From: Methanothermobacter sp.
Lineage (GTDB): Archaea > Methanobacteriota > Methanobacteria > Methanobacteriales > Methanothermobacteraceae
Length of the DNA stretch: 64,000 bases
NCBI RefSeq assembly: GCF_030055435.1
Contig: NZ_JASFYG010000005.1
Coordinates: 62,001-126,000, forward strand
Reading direction: 5' to 3'
Shown here: piece by piece, positions 33,899 to 44,778 of the stretch
Layout: every line of letters starts with the position of its first letter
Numbering within the stretch: position 1 is the stretch's first letter
Translations under genes and position numbers: made by a program
The notes under the pieces: model-generated
Databases searched by the model: none
The model's input: the letters and a program-made list of their open reading frames with translations, nothing else
Told to the model about the DNA's origin: nothing

Positions 33899-35026
33899 AT
33901 GAGAATATGTATCGTGACAGAGTACTTTCCAGCAGGTGAGAAACTCGACATAAGGGGCGGTGCAGAGGCCTGCGCATTCAACGAGGCCCTTAAATTATCA
34001 GAGAAGCATGATGTGACGGTCCTAACCTCAAGGACACCTGAAAATTCTGATGGATACACCAGGGGAAACATGGATGTCATCTGCTGTGGTCCCATGAGGT
34101 CCTATGTTCAGGCAGGCTCCATATGTGAGAGGCTCTCATTTATGCTTTCAGCCTACAGGGAGGGCCTGAAACTTGAACCTGACGCTGTTATAGGGTACAA
34201 CTTCATAACACATCCTGTGGCCTGGATGATAGCAGGGAAAACGAATGCGAAGGCCCTGGCACGTTACCATGATGTCTGGATTGGTGAATGGATCAAAAAT
34301 ATTGGTTTTTCAGGAATACTCGGTGAGATACTTGAAAGATACACCCTCTCAAGGAGGTTTGACAGGATAATAGCGGTGTCAGAGTACACCGCGGGGAAGA
34401 TACTTGAGAGGTACCCCTGGCAGCGTGTCTCGGTCGTCCACAACATGGTGGACTTCAGTCCGCCGCTGGTTGAGAAAACCATCAGCCCATCCATTGCATG
34501 TGTTTCAAGACTCGTTGAATACAAGAGAGTGGGGGATCTCATAAGGGCGGTTTCGGTTCTCGCAGAGGAATTCCCTGATCTGAGGTGCAGGATAATAGGT
34601 ACGGGGCCACTGGAGGGGGAGCTCCGGGACCTTGTGGCTGAACTGGGGGTGGATGATAGGGTTGAGTTTCTTGGGTTCGTGGAGGAACATGAGGATGTCC
34701 TGAGGGTTATAGCGGAGTCCTGGGTCTTCTGCCTTCCAAGTGTGGTTGAGGGTTTTGGCATAGTTGTTGTGGAGGCAATGGGCTGCGGGACACCCTTCGT
34801 GGCTTCACGGATACCACCTGTGATGGAGGCAAGCAGTGAGATGGGTGGGCTCTTCTTTGAACCCTGCAACTGGAGGGACCTGGCAGATAAACTCCGAACC
34901 CTTTTATCTGACAGGAAACTCCACGGAAAACTCACAAAGGAGGCATCGGATGTTTTCAGGGATTACAGTGCAGATTCAATCGGGAAAAAACTTGAGGAAA
35001 TCCTGAAAGAGGTTACAGGTCTCTGA
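33899..35026 (+). CDS. glycosyltransferase family 4
   Basis: 375 residues with GT-B shape: RICIVTEYFPAGEKLDIRGGAE at the start, the sugar-nucleotide part ACVSRLVEYKRVGDLIRAV, RIIGTGPLEGEL and the motif PSVVEGFGIVVVEAMGCGTP. It adds a sugar from an activated donor, retaining the anomer. With its neighbours it belongs to surface glycan assembly. ATG 33899 follows AGTGATTG. Confidence 0.85.
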   Translation: MRICIVTEYFPAGEKLDIRGGAEACAFNEALKLSEKHDVTVLTSRTPENSDGYTRGNMDVICCGPMRSYVQAGSICERLSFMLSAYREGLKLEPDAVIGYNFITHPVAWMIAGKTNAKALARYHDVWIGEWIKNIGFSGILGEILERYTLSRRFDRIIAVSEYTAGKILERYPWQRVSVVHNMVDFSPPLVEKTISPSIACVSRLVEYKRVGDLIRAVSVLAEEFPDLRCRIIGTGPLEGELRDLVAELGVDDRVEFLGFVEEHEDVLRVIAESWVFCLPSVVEGFGIVVVEAMGCGTPFVASRIPPVMEASSEMGGLFFEPCNWRDLADKLRTLLSDRKLHGKLTKEASDVFRDYSADSIGKKLEEILKEVTGL

Positions 35027-35088
35027 TCTTTTCTTGAAATGATAAAATCTACTTCTAAATCAGAGGACATCTCTTTTTCTGAAAACTC

Positions 35089-35102
35089 CAATATATTAAA
35101 TA
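35089..35102 (+). promoter_or_regulatory. TATA box of the LutA-like gene
   Basis: AATATATTAAATAG about 25 bases before ATG 35126, which puts the transcription start at or near the start codon. Confidence 0.4.
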
Positions 35103-35125
35103 GAGTCGTTGGCATAACTGATATC

Positions 35126-35809
35126 ATGGTTATCTATTTCAGGGGATGTCTTGCAAGGGAGAGGCTCACAGAAATAGAAAGGGCCACAGAGAAAATCCTC
35201 CAGACAGCAGGGCTTGAATACATGGTTATGGATGATGAAACGTGCTGTGGATCAGTACTCCTTAGAACAGGATTTCTGAAGGACGCTGAAAGGCAAATTA
35301 AGAGGACAGGGAAGATGCTCCAGGGAAGGGAAGTTATCGTATCATGTGCTGGATGTTACCGGACACTCAACGAGGACTACAGGAGGATGGGCTACAGCAT
35401 AGGGGTGAAGCACATCTCACAGGTTATCCTTGACCTTGTAGATGCAGGGGACATTGAATTTGATAAAACCGCCCTGAGGGTGACATACCATGACCCCTGC
35501 CACCTATCGAGGCACACAGACGAGAAGGACGCCACCAGGGAGATTTTAAAGGTGTTTACAGATTTCAGGGAAATGGAACACCATGGGAGGGACTCAAGGT
35601 GCTGTGGCGCCGGGGGTGGCTTGAGATCAGCCCACAGGGACATATCAGCCAGGATTGCGTCATCACGCATAGATGAGGCTGAGAGGACAGGGGCAGATAT
35701 ACTCTGCACATCCTGCCCATTCTGCCGCCTGAACCTTGAATCCACATCCATGAGGGTAATGGACATAACAGAGCTTCTATCTGAAATTATCAGGGAGGAT
35801 AAAGGTTGA
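35126..35809 (+). CDS. CCG-domain iron-sulfur protein (LutA/HdrB-like)
   Basis: 227 residues with two CCG domains: DETCCGSVLLRTG with VSCAGCYRT, and HDPCHLSRH with RCCGAGGGLRS and CTSCPFC. These bind unusual iron-sulfur clusters as in heterodisulfide reductase HdrB/D and lactate oxidase subunit LutA. ATG 35126 replaces an upstream ATG at 35039 that has a non-matching 29-residue lead. The next gene overlaps by four bases and is LutB-like, so the pair forms one redox enzyme of unknown substrate. Confidence 0.8.
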   Translation: MVIYFRGCLARERLTEIERATEKILQTAGLEYMVMDDETCCGSVLLRTGFLKDAERQIKRTGKMLQGREVIVSCAGCYRTLNEDYRRMGYSIGVKHISQVILDLVDAGDIEFDKTALRVTYHDPCHLSRHTDEKDATREILKVFTDFREMEHHGRDSRCCGAGGGLRSAHRDISARIASSRIDEAERTGADILCTSCPFCRLNLESTSMRVMDITELLSEIIREDKG

Positions 35810-36996
35810 ACGATGATGAAATCCGTCAGATGAGGATATCCTTCAGCAAACTTGACGAGAGGCGTACTGGACTCCTTGACACACCAGAACTTGATGGACT
35901 GAGAGATAGGGTGGCGGGGATACGTGATCTGGCAGTTGAGAAAATGGAGGAGCTCCTGTCAGAGGCACAGAGACGATTCAGGGATAACGGCGTTGAGTTC
36001 CATCTTGCAGAGGATGCAGATGAGGCCTGCAGGATAATTCATGAGTCACTTGATGGGGATACTGTTGCAAAGTCCAAATCCAACACCCTATCTGAGATAG
36101 GTCTTTCTGATTATCTCCGAAGGAAGGGTGTGAGGGTCATTGAGACTGATCTGGGGGATCGGATACTTCAGCTTGCCGGAATTAAGAAACCAGCACATCC
36201 TGTTGGACCGGCACTTCACCTGGGAGTTTCTGAAATAGCTGGGATAGTAAGGGATAGGCTGGGGGTTGATATTTCAGATGATCCATATGAGATAATGGCG
36301 GCTGTAAGGGAGGATATCCTCAGCAAAATCGAATCCTGTAACACGGGAGTGACAGGGGCAAATTCCGTTGCAGCACATGATGGAGCGGCTGTGATAGTCC
36401 ACAATGAGGGTAATGTGGGAAGGCTATCCCTCATGGACACCCACATACTAGTATTCGGGATAGATAAGTTTGTACCTGAAATAGAGGATGCGGTGTCAGT
36501 GGTGAAACTCGAGACCGCCTATGCGACAGGTACAGGGGTCCCCACCTATATAAATGTGATCTCAGGACCATCAAAGACCGCAGATATAGAGAAGATGCTA
36601 CTCAGGGGCATGTACGGGGCATCAAGGGTAATTGCAGTTGCAGTGGATAATGGCAGATCCTCAGCTTATCCTGAGGCCCTCCTCTGCATAGGCTGCGGTA
36701 GCTGTATAGTGAGCTGTCCGGTTTACAATGCTGTTGGGAACAGGTTCGGGTACAGGGGTTACCTTGGGGGTAGGGGCGTTGTTATGAGTTCCTTCCTTGC
36801 TGATAGGGAAACAGCGGTTGAATCAGGACTCTACATGTGCACCCTCTGCGGTCTCTGCACAGAGAAGTGTCCGGTGGGGACGCCAACAGCCTCCCTCATG
36901 GAGAGGCTGAGGGGGGAGTGCAATGCCGCAGGCCTCTATCACAGGTCACATCGGGGGGTGGCTGAGAGGATAAAAAGAAGGGGTTCACCACTCTGA
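35806..36996 (+). CDS. LUD-domain iron-sulfur protein (LutB-like)
   Basis: 396 residues: the LUD domain (about 40-260) with AKSKSNTLSEIGL and NSVAAHDGAAVIVHNEGN, then two 4Fe-4S sets CIGCGSCIVSCPVYN and CTLCGLCTEKCPVG, then a basic tail. It matches LutB/YkgF, which with LutA and LutC oxidises L-lactate in bacteria. No LutC gene and no lactate permease is nearby. TTG 35806 follows GGAGG and overlaps the stop of the LutA-like gene. Confidence 0.85.
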   Translation: MNDDEIRQMRISFSKLDERRTGLLDTPELDGLRDRVAGIRDLAVEKMEELLSEAQRRFRDNGVEFHLAEDADEACRIIHESLDGDTVAKSKSNTLSEIGLSDYLRRKGVRVIETDLGDRILQLAGIKKPAHPVGPALHLGVSEIAGIVRDRLGVDISDDPYEIMAAVREDILSKIESCNTGVTGANSVAAHDGAAVIVHNEGNVGRLSLMDTHILVFGIDKFVPEIEDAVSVVKLETAYATGTGVPTYINVISGPSKTADIEKMLLRGMYGASRVIAVAVDNGRSSAYPEALLCIGCGSCIVSCPVYNAVGNRFGYRGYLGGRGVVMSSFLADRETAVESGLYMCTLCGLCTEKCPVGTPTASLMERLRGECNAAGLYHRSHRGVAERIKRRGSPL

Positions 36997-37098
36997 AAAG
37001 AAAGGTATAAAAGGGTGCTGTTCTAGATAAATTAAAAAAATTATCATGTAATGTTTCTTGGGATATCATTCCATAATTTTTACCAGGAGGTTATTGGT

Positions 37099-37809
37099 TT
37101 GCTTCTATTGATAAGTCCAGTTAACACAGAGGAGGCACTTGAAGCCATAGAAGGCGGTGCAGACATAGTTGACGTTAAGAACCCCCATGAGGGATCTCTT
37201 GGGGCTAACTTCCCATGGGTTATCCGCCGGGTCAGGGAGATGACACCCGATGAGATGCTTGTGAGCGCCACCCTGGGTGATGTGCCCTACAAGCCAGGGA
37301 CAGTGGCGCTGGCAGCCATGGGGGCCCTTGTATCAGGTGCAGACTACATAAAGGTCGGCCTCTACGGGACAAAAAACTATGAAGAGGCGGTTGATGTCAT
37401 GAAGAACGTTGTAAGGGCGGTTAAGGATGAATCCGACGCAATCGTAGTTGCAGCTGGCTACGCCGACGCCCACCGTGTGGGTGCAGTGGATCCAATGGAG
37501 ATACCCCGCGTCGCCGCAGATTCAGGGGCTGACCTTGCAATGCTTGACACCGCTGTGAAGGATGGTAAGTCACTTTTTGATTTCATGGACATGGAACGGC
37601 TGGAATCATTTGTCTCAGAAACCAGGGACCATGGACTGAAATCCGCCCTTGCAGGGTCCGTTGGAAGGGAGCACCTCAAACCACTCTATGATATTGGATG
37701 TGATGTGGTCGGCATAAGGGGTGCCGCATGTGTTGGCGGAGACCGCAACACCGGCAGAATTCACAGGACAGCTGTGAGGGAGCTCAAAGAACTGATAGAA
37801 AGCTTCTAA
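37099..37809 (+). CDS. mfnB: (5-formylfuran-3-yl)methyl phosphate synthase
   Basis: 236 residues. It makes the furan of methanofuran from two glyceraldehyde 3-phosphate molecules. With TTG 37099 as start, the key lysines fall at 27 (VDVKNP) and 85 (DYIKVG), the family positions, and a third at 154. That and GGAGG eight bases before support this start over ATG 37051. [10 protein letters not shown] and [17 protein letters not shown] are further marks (phosphate site). Confidence 0.93.
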   Translation: MLLLISPVNTEEALEAIEGGADIVDVKNPHEGSLGANFPWVIRRVREMTPDEMLVSATLGDVPYKPGTVALAAMGALVSGADYIKVGLYGTKNYEEAVDVMKNVVRAVKDESDAIVVAAGYADAHRVGAVDPMEIPRVAADSGADLAMLDTAVKDGKSLFDFMDMERLESFVSETRDHGLKSALAGSVGREHLKPLYDIGCDVVGIRGAACVGGDRNTGRIHRTAVRELKELIESF

Positions 37810-37814
37810 AATAA

Positions 37815-39323
<1,509 letters not shown>

Positions 39324-39349
39324 ATCATTTTCCTGAAATTTCAGATCCA

Positions 39350-39949
39350 ATGAAGAACCGTGAACTGAACGCCGCTGTGGTACTATGCGGGGGAATGGGC
39401 AGGAGGATGGGGTCAGATAAGGGCCTTCTTGTGATGGATGGAAGGACCTTCATTGAGATCATAACAGATAAGCTGCTGGAGTATTTCAGTGAGGTTACCG
39501 TGGTCTTCCGTGACAGCACGCAGGCAGGTAATTACAGGGATCTTCTCGATTCCAGTATCAGAGTCCTCACAGATGAGGTGCGGGGTGTTGGCCCGTTGGG
39601 GGGTATATTCACTGCCCTTGGAAGAATATCAGGTTCCGCGGCACTCTTTCTCCCCTGTGACTCTCCTCTTGTTACCAGCGAATTCCTCCTTAATATGAAG
39701 GATGCCTTCAGGATGATGGGGGATAGGTGTGATGCCATTGTACCCTGCAGGGATGGTCTACCCGAGCCGCTACACTCAATCTACTCGGTAAAAATAAGGG
39801 ACCATATAGAGTGTCTGCTCGCCAAAAATGAAAGGAGAGTTGGGGTCCTCCTTAACTCCATTGAATCCTGCCCCATAGACGCTATCAGGCTGGATCCAAC
39901 CCTTCGGACTTTCAGGAACTTCAACCGCCCGGAGGACCTCAGGATCTGA
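39350..39949 (+). CDS. mobA: molybdenum cofactor guanylyltransferase-like protein
   Basis: 199 residues, nucleotidyltransferase: VLCGGMGRRMGSDKGLLVMD at the N-terminus, LTDEVRGVGPLGGI, LPCDSPLV. It adds GMP to molybdopterin for molybdenum or tungsten enzymes such as formylmethanofuran dehydrogenase. Overlaps the convergent small PMBR gene by 11 bases. Confidence 0.88.
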   Translation: MKNRELNAAVVLCGGMGRRMGSDKGLLVMDGRTFIEIITDKLLEYFSEVTVVFRDSTQAGNYRDLLDSSIRVLTDEVRGVGPLGGIFTALGRISGSAALFLPCDSPLVTSEFLLNMKDAFRMMGDRCDAIVPCRDGLPEPLHSIYSVKIRDHIECLLAKNERRVGVLLNSIESCPIDAIRLDPTLRTFRNFNRPEDLRI

Positions 39950-40142
39950 TATCCACAGTGCGGGGATTCCTTCCCATCTCAAGAACAAACTTGTTTACCC
40001 TCTCGATCATGTCGATGTAGTGTTCTTTGCGGATTTTCTTCCCATCGACGAGGGCATATTCCGGTAAAGACCCGTACAGATTCTTAAATTCAATTATCTC
40101 ATTAACCATTTCCCTATACTGCTCAAGGGTCAAACGTTCCAT
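39939..40142 (-). CDS. orphan pseudomurein-binding repeat protein
   Basis: 67 residues that are almost exactly one pseudomurein-binding repeat: MVNEIIEFKNLYGSLPEYAL, then KKIRKEHYIDMIERVNKFVL and GRNPRTVDI. It has no signal peptide or membrane segment, which is odd for a wall-binding domain. ATG 40142 lies behind GGTTGG; a strong TATA box (minus, 40181-40194) precedes it, so it is expressed on its own. It may be an intracellular relative, a modulator of wall enzymes, or a remnant of a larger gene. Confidence 0.75.
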   Translation of the reverse strand: MERLTLEQYREMVNEIIEFKNLYGSLPEYALVDGKKIRKEHYIDMIERVNKFVLEMGRNPRTVDIRS

Positions 40143-40180
40143 GGATACCAACCATTGGAGTTTTTCTATAATCTCTCCGT

Positions 40181-40194
40181 TATAATATATAAGC
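40181..40194 (-). promoter_or_regulatory. TATA box of the orphan PMBR gene
   Basis: Minus strand GCTTATATATTATA about 45 bases before ATG 40142. Confidence 0.5.
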
Positions 40195-40312
40195 TATACG
40201 ATTTTATTTTCAAAACAAGCCATTATTAAAAATTTAAATCAAAATATGAATACATGTGTATCTTATTCCTCTTTATGGCCCTGTGCCAGGGTAAATTCTA
40301 AAACTGTGATCA

Positions 40313-41071
40313 TCATTCAAGAATCTCCACCCTCGCATCCCTGTTGAAGGGGTTCTTCCTCACGGCAAGTGAGAAGAGATAGGGGTAGTTTTCACTGAGG
40401 TGTTCCATGTATCCCAGCCACTCTGACACAACTGCAGAGTAGGCCCTCTGGAGGTCACCGGCCAGGTGCTCATAGTCTGTGGGAGGTAGAGATGAGAGGT
40501 CCTCTCGCGCCTCAAGTTCCTCCATGAGATGAAAAACAGCCCAGAGCATGTCTGTGAAGCTTTCATGCTCAAGTAGATTGGGGTTTTCAAGAAGCCCCAG
40601 TAGAAACTTCCTACGGGACGTTAGGAAAACTCTGAGGTACTTGAGGAGTTCAACACTTTCAGGGGACCCCAGCTTAAAATCAAATTCGCATCCCCTTATC
40701 TCACTGAGCATTCCCTTAAAGTCATCTGGACTCCATGATGCATCTATCTTAAGTTTTGATGCAATCCTATCTTTATTTGACTCAAATGGAGATACGCTCT
40801 TAAGGAATTCGGTGCCCACCTCACTGAAGAACGCCCCCACGACCATGTTGAGTTTCTCGAGTCTCTCAACAAGTTCCCGCCGGGATATGGCGGCCTCCAC
40901 GATTATAACGACTATCAGAATTTCCAGGGGCACAAATGCAAGGTCTATACCGATATAGAAGAGTTCAGTCTCTGGCTTATGGAATATGAGGTATAGGAGA
41001 AGGTAGATGGAGGCTGATACAAGTACAAGCAGAATCCCCAGCCTGAATTTCCAGTTTAGCCTTGAGTTCAT
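40313..41071 (-). CDS. membrane protein with helical cytoplasmic domain
   Basis: 252 residues: two helices (about 11-30 and 40-62: FRLGILLVLVSASIYLLLYL, AFVPLEILIVVIIVEAAI) and a long, charged, helical domain. No family recognised. It starts at ATG 41071 after AGGTGAT, upstream of which cbiT ends after 17 bases on the same strand, so the two could share a message. Confidence 0.6.
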   Translation of the reverse strand: MNSRLNWKFRLGILLVLVSASIYLLLYLIFHKPETELFYIGIDLAFVPLEILIVVIIVEAAISRRELVERLEKLNMVVGAFFSEVGTEFLKSVSPFESNKDRIASKLKIDASWSPDDFKGMLSEIRGCEFDFKLGSPESVELLKYLRVFLTSRRKFLLGLLENPNLLEHESFTDMLWAVFHLMEELEAREDLSSLPPTDYEHLAGDLQRAYSAVVSEWLGYMEHLSENYPYLFSLAVRKNPFNRDARVEILE

Positions 41072-41088
41072 ATCATCACCTGAGAATC

Positions 41089-41655
41089 TTAATCTGAATT
41101 CTCCGTGTAAATCACTGCGATGGGGTTCTTTGAAACCATCATGGTCCCCCTTTCAAGTACACGGCCCCTTTTTATGCTCAGCTCGGTTATGTTAACATTG
41201 AATCCAAGCTCCCGCAGGCACTTCACGGCCTCGCATCTTGTCTCAAGGAGTATTGCTGTTATAAGGATCCTTCCACCATCTCTAAGTTTATCTGTAACCA
41301 CTTCAAGTATTTCCCCAAGTCTACCGCCGCTTCCCCCGATCACGGCAATGTCCAGTGCATCAATTTCAGAGAGGGCTTCCACTGCATCACCACATATCAG
41401 TGTGACGTTATCCCCCAGTCCATGCTTTTTAAGGTTCATCTCTGTTGTTGAAATTGCATCGGGGCTTTTATCAATTGCATAGACCCTTTCAGCCCTCCTT
41501 GAAAGTTCAAGGGTCACTCCACCCGTTCCACACCCCACATCAACCGCGATGTCCCCTTTCCGGGGATCTGCAAGGCACATAAGGAGGCACCTCACCTCCA
41601 TGGCTGTTGGTCCCGGTACAGAGGGGTTCTTTATGAATTCATGGTCAGGTATCAA
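41089..41655 (-). CDS. cbiT: precorrin-8W decarboxylase/methyltransferase CbiT
   Basis: 188 residues, SAM-binding fold: IPDHEFIKNPSVPGPTAMEV, AVDVGCGTGGVTLEL, YAIDKSP, VIGGSGGRLGE, MMVSKNPIAVIY. It methylates C15 and decarboxylates in the anaerobic B12 corrin ring. TTG 41655 follows GGTGGTG, giving the MIPD start known for the Methanothermobacter protein. The C-terminal decarboxylase-like part is within the same short chain. Upstream is a 25-bp duplication of the ubiX 3' end. Confidence 0.93.
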   Translation of the reverse strand: MIPDHEFIKNPSVPGPTAMEVRCLLMCLADPRKGDIAVDVGCGTGGVTLELSRRAERVYAIDKSPDAISTTEMNLKKHGLGDNVTLICGDAVEALSEIDALDIAVIGGSGGRLGEILEVVTDKLRDGGRILITAILLETRCEAVKCLRELGFNVNITELSIKRGRVLERGTMMVSKNPIAVIYTENSD

Positions 41656-41676
41656 CTCACACCACCGTTGCACTCA

Positions 41677-41765
41677 CTTTAAGACCTTTTCATATCCTCA
41701 CTTTTCTGTGAATAAGTGCATTGTGAACATGAAGTACCGGCTTTAAGGCCTTTTCATGTCCTCAC
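41677..41765. repeat. 25-bp direct repeat, period 64, at the ubiX 3' end
   Basis: Copies at 41677-41701 and 41741-41765 differ by two transitions; 39 unrelated bases separate them. The right copy carries the last codons of ubiX (GEDMKRP and stop); the left one is the same peptide-coding stretch (SEDMKRS and stop) placed downstream. Confidence 0.8.
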
Positions 41766-42312
41766 CGCTCCACCTTCTGAAGAGTTCATTCTCTATCCCC
41801 AGGACGTCCAGCACCTTACCAGCTATGAAGTCGGCGATTTCCTCTATTGATGATGGTCTGTGGTAGAATCCGGGCATGGCAGGGAGTATTATACCCCCCT
41901 CCCTTGAAACCCTCAGCATGTTTTCAAGGTGCACACTTCTAAGGGGGGTCTCCCTTGGCACAAGGACCAGTTTACGCCTCTCCTTGAGGCACACGTCAGC
42001 GGCCCTTGTGAGTGCATTGCCTGCATATCCGTTGGCTATCGCTGATAGGGTCTTCATTGTGCATGGTGCTATGACCATGGCACTGAAACTGGAGGAGCCA
42101 CTGTTAACTGCTGATGTGAAGTCATCAGAATCAAAGCACTCATCAGCCATCTCCTCCAGGGTTTCAGGGTCTCTTCCAAGTTCGTATCTGATTATATCAC
42201 GTGCAGTATCGGTTATCATGAGTCCAACATTTACCCCGGCGTCCTTCAGGGCCCTGAGTATTCTATCCCCGTAGATAACGCCACTTGCACCTGTCATTGC
42301 CAGTATTATCAT
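41743..42312 (-). CDS. ubiX: flavin prenyltransferase UbiX
   Basis: 189 residues: LAMTGASGVIYGDRIL at the start (FMN loop), SSFSAMVIAPCTMKTLSAIANG, RKLVLVPRETPLR. It makes prenylated FMN for UbiD-type decarboxylases. ATG 42312 follows AGTGATCAG. Its 3' end is duplicated 64 bases downstream. Confidence 0.92.
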   Translation of the reverse strand: MIILAMTGASGVIYGDRILRALKDAGVNVGLMITDTARDIIRYELGRDPETLEEMADECFDSDDFTSAVNSGSSSFSAMVIAPCTMKTLSAIANGYAGNALTRAADVCLKERRKLVLVPRETPLRSVHLENMLRVSREGGIILPAMPGFYHRPSSIEEIADFIAGKVLDVLGIENELFRRWSGEDMKRP

Positions 42313-42404
42313 CTGATCACTTCTGAGTGTTTTATGGATGATCATCTTTATGAGAATTCATCTGAATCTTGGCTGATTTCATGTTAATCATAATCGAGTA
42401 TTAT

Positions 42405-43625
42405 TTATCTGAATTTAAGGTAATCAGGTACCGTGAGTCGGAGCTGCCGGGGGTGTGCTGGTCTTCTCTCGGGGAGATCCATGTAGTCGTGGAGGCTGAA
42501 TTCCCTGAATGCCTCGGCGGATTCGCGGGGCACGTAGACACAGATATCTGCATGGTTGAACCTCGCCTCCTTCAGCGCCCCCACGAGGCTTGAGATATGA
42601 CTCAGGTTCACGATGGAGTCCCCCACAGAAACCTGGGTCCTCATCTCATCAAATGCAGGGTACTCGGGAAGGTTGACCACAACATAATCAGGGTCCAGGT
42701 CCATATCCTCTGCGATCTCCCTCTCGGCCTTTCTTATCTCAGCATCTGTGATCCTGAATACCCTCTGGGGGTCCTCTAATTCATTGAGCTTTACAGAGTC
42801 CACCGTCTTGAGGAGGTCACGGTTATCCAGTCTCCTTATCATATCACCTGCAAGGCCCTCCTGTTCCCTGCACATGACGATGAGGTCCATGTCGTCATAC
42901 CGGTATATCCTGGACTCATCGAGCACCCCCTCAGATATGAGGCTCCGGAGGCACCTCCTGAACATGGAGTTCACGATCCTCGTGGTGTGGTGCTGGTAGA
43001 CGCTGGGGTACATGAAGTACCTTGCAAGCAGGGCGGACTCTGCGGCCTGAACACCCTTCCTGTCAAGAACAAGGTCGTTCTCCATCTTCATATTGTATAT
43101 CAGCCTTTCAACGTCTATTATACCGTAGGCCACCCCTGTGTAGTGGGAGTCCCGCAGAAGGTAATCCATCCTGTCAACGTCAAGCTCCCCATTGATCGCC
43201 TGTCCAAGGACACCCTCACCCCTCAGTATCCTCATAACCTGTTCAAGGTCGAACTCCTCTGATATTATCTCACCGAGCACAGATTCCCTTATGAGTTCCC
43301 TTGTGAGGCTCTCATGGGACCTTTCAAGGACGCCCTCTGATACATGTGAGAATGGACCGTGACCCACGTCATGGAGGAGGGCGCAGAGCCTCAGTATACT
43401 CTTCTTTTCAGGTCCAAGGTTGAGGTGCTCTGCCAGCCTCGATGCCAGGTACATGGCCCCTATGGAGTGTTCGAACCTTGAATGGTTTGCCCCGGGGTAT
43501 ATCAGATTCGTGAATCCCAGCTGCTTTATCCTCCTGAGCCTCTGAAACTGGGGTGTGTCAACAACCCTCACCTCAAATTCGGTGAGTTTAAGGTTACCGT
43601 GGACGCTGTCCCTTATGAATTTCAT
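42405..43625 (-). CDS. HD-domain phosphohydrolase (SAMHD1/dGTPase-like)
   Basis: 406 residues: IRDSVHGNLKLTEFEVRVVD, QLGFTNLIYPGANHSRFEHS, then CALLHDVGHGPFSH (the HD pair) and DVDRMDYLLRD (last metal Asp). This is the order of archaeal and bacterial relatives of SAMHD1; they remove triphosphate from dNTPs. A nucleotide pool role is likely but the substrate is unknown. Ten bases after moaE on the same strand. Confidence 0.85.
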   Translation of the reverse strand: MKFIRDSVHGNLKLTEFEVRVVDTPQFQRLRRIKQLGFTNLIYPGANHSRFEHSIGAMYLASRLAEHLNLGPEKKSILRLCALLHDVGHGPFSHVSEGVLERSHESLTRELIRESVLGEIISEEFDLEQVMRILRGEGVLGQAINGELDVDRMDYLLRDSHYTGVAYGIIDVERLIYNMKMENDLVLDRKGVQAAESALLARYFMYPSVYQHHTTRIVNSMFRRCLRSLISEGVLDESRIYRYDDMDLIVMCREQEGLAGDMIRRLDNRDLLKTVDSVKLNELEDPQRVFRITDAEIRKAEREIAEDMDLDPDYVVVNLPEYPAFDEMRTQVSVGDSIVNLSHISSLVGALKEARFNHADICVYVPRESAEAFREFSLHDYMDLPERRPAHPRQLRLTVPDYLKFR

Positions 43626-43635
43626 TTTAAGACTC

Positions 43636-44067
43636 CTAGCCGCCTGACATGATAACGTTCCTGCCGCTCGTGGTGTACTCCTCCTTTCTGAAGTCTATTT
43701 CGTATTTTGTCCTCTCGATTATCTCCTGGAGGGCCTCAAGGGTTTCCCCGCGGTGGGGTCCTGCAACCGCAACCATGAAGAGGGTCTCAGATACATAGAA
43801 CTCCCCGACGTAGTGCACAACGGCCACGTCCCTCACAGGGTACTTCTCCATCACATCCTTTACTATCCCCTCCAGTTCCCTCTGGGCCTTTTCAATGTCA
43901 GGTGTTGTCAGTATGAGTTTCTCTGTCCTCTCATCATCAACACCACGGACGATGCCCTCAAAGGTGAACACTGCTCCGCATTCATCAAGGTAGGGGCTCT
44001 TCTTCACATGTTCCAGGAGGTCATCCATTCTGAAGGCCTCCTTTTCATCTGTCACCATGACCATCAT
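43636..44067 (-). CDS. moaE: molybdopterin synthase catalytic subunit
   Basis: 143 residues: CGAVFTFEGIVRGVDDERTE, AVVHYVGEFYVSETLFMVAVAG, HRGETLEAL and KYEIDFRKEEY with the catalytic lysine. It moves sulfur from MoaD to precursor Z. ATG 44067 lies behind AGGTGTC. The gene overlaps the nadM region closely (nine bases apart) and shares its operon. Confidence 0.92.
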   Translation of the reverse strand: MMVMVTDEKEAFRMDDLLEHVKKSPYLDECGAVFTFEGIVRGVDDERTEKLILTTPDIEKAQRELEGIVKDVMEKYPVRDVAVVHYVGEFYVSETLFMVAVAGPHRGETLEALQEIIERTKYEIDFRKEEYTTSGRNVIMSGG

Positions 44068-44076
44068 CTCTGACAC

Positions 44077-44604
<528 letters not shown>

Positions 44605-44662
44605 TCATATCACCGCATAAAGGTTATTATGTCAGTAAAACTATTAGAACTATAGTGGTTCT

Positions 44663-44734
44663 AGTATATATTCATGGCAGCACGTTGCTGTAACGATTGA
44701 AATTTCCACTGGCAGTTTTTCAGGCACTGCCATG
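44663..44734 (+). promoter_or_regulatory. TATA box and 8-bp inverted repeat before atwA2
   Basis: A TATA-like AGTATATATTC at 44663 is followed by CATGGCAG (44673-44680) and its complement CTGCCATG (44727-44734). A second palindrome, TAGAAC...GTTCTA, lies at about 44645-44663, on the other side of the box. Confidence 0.4.
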
Positions 44735-44778
44735 ATCTGGTATCCATTGAACCTTGAAGGAATGGTTGCGGTGATGCA

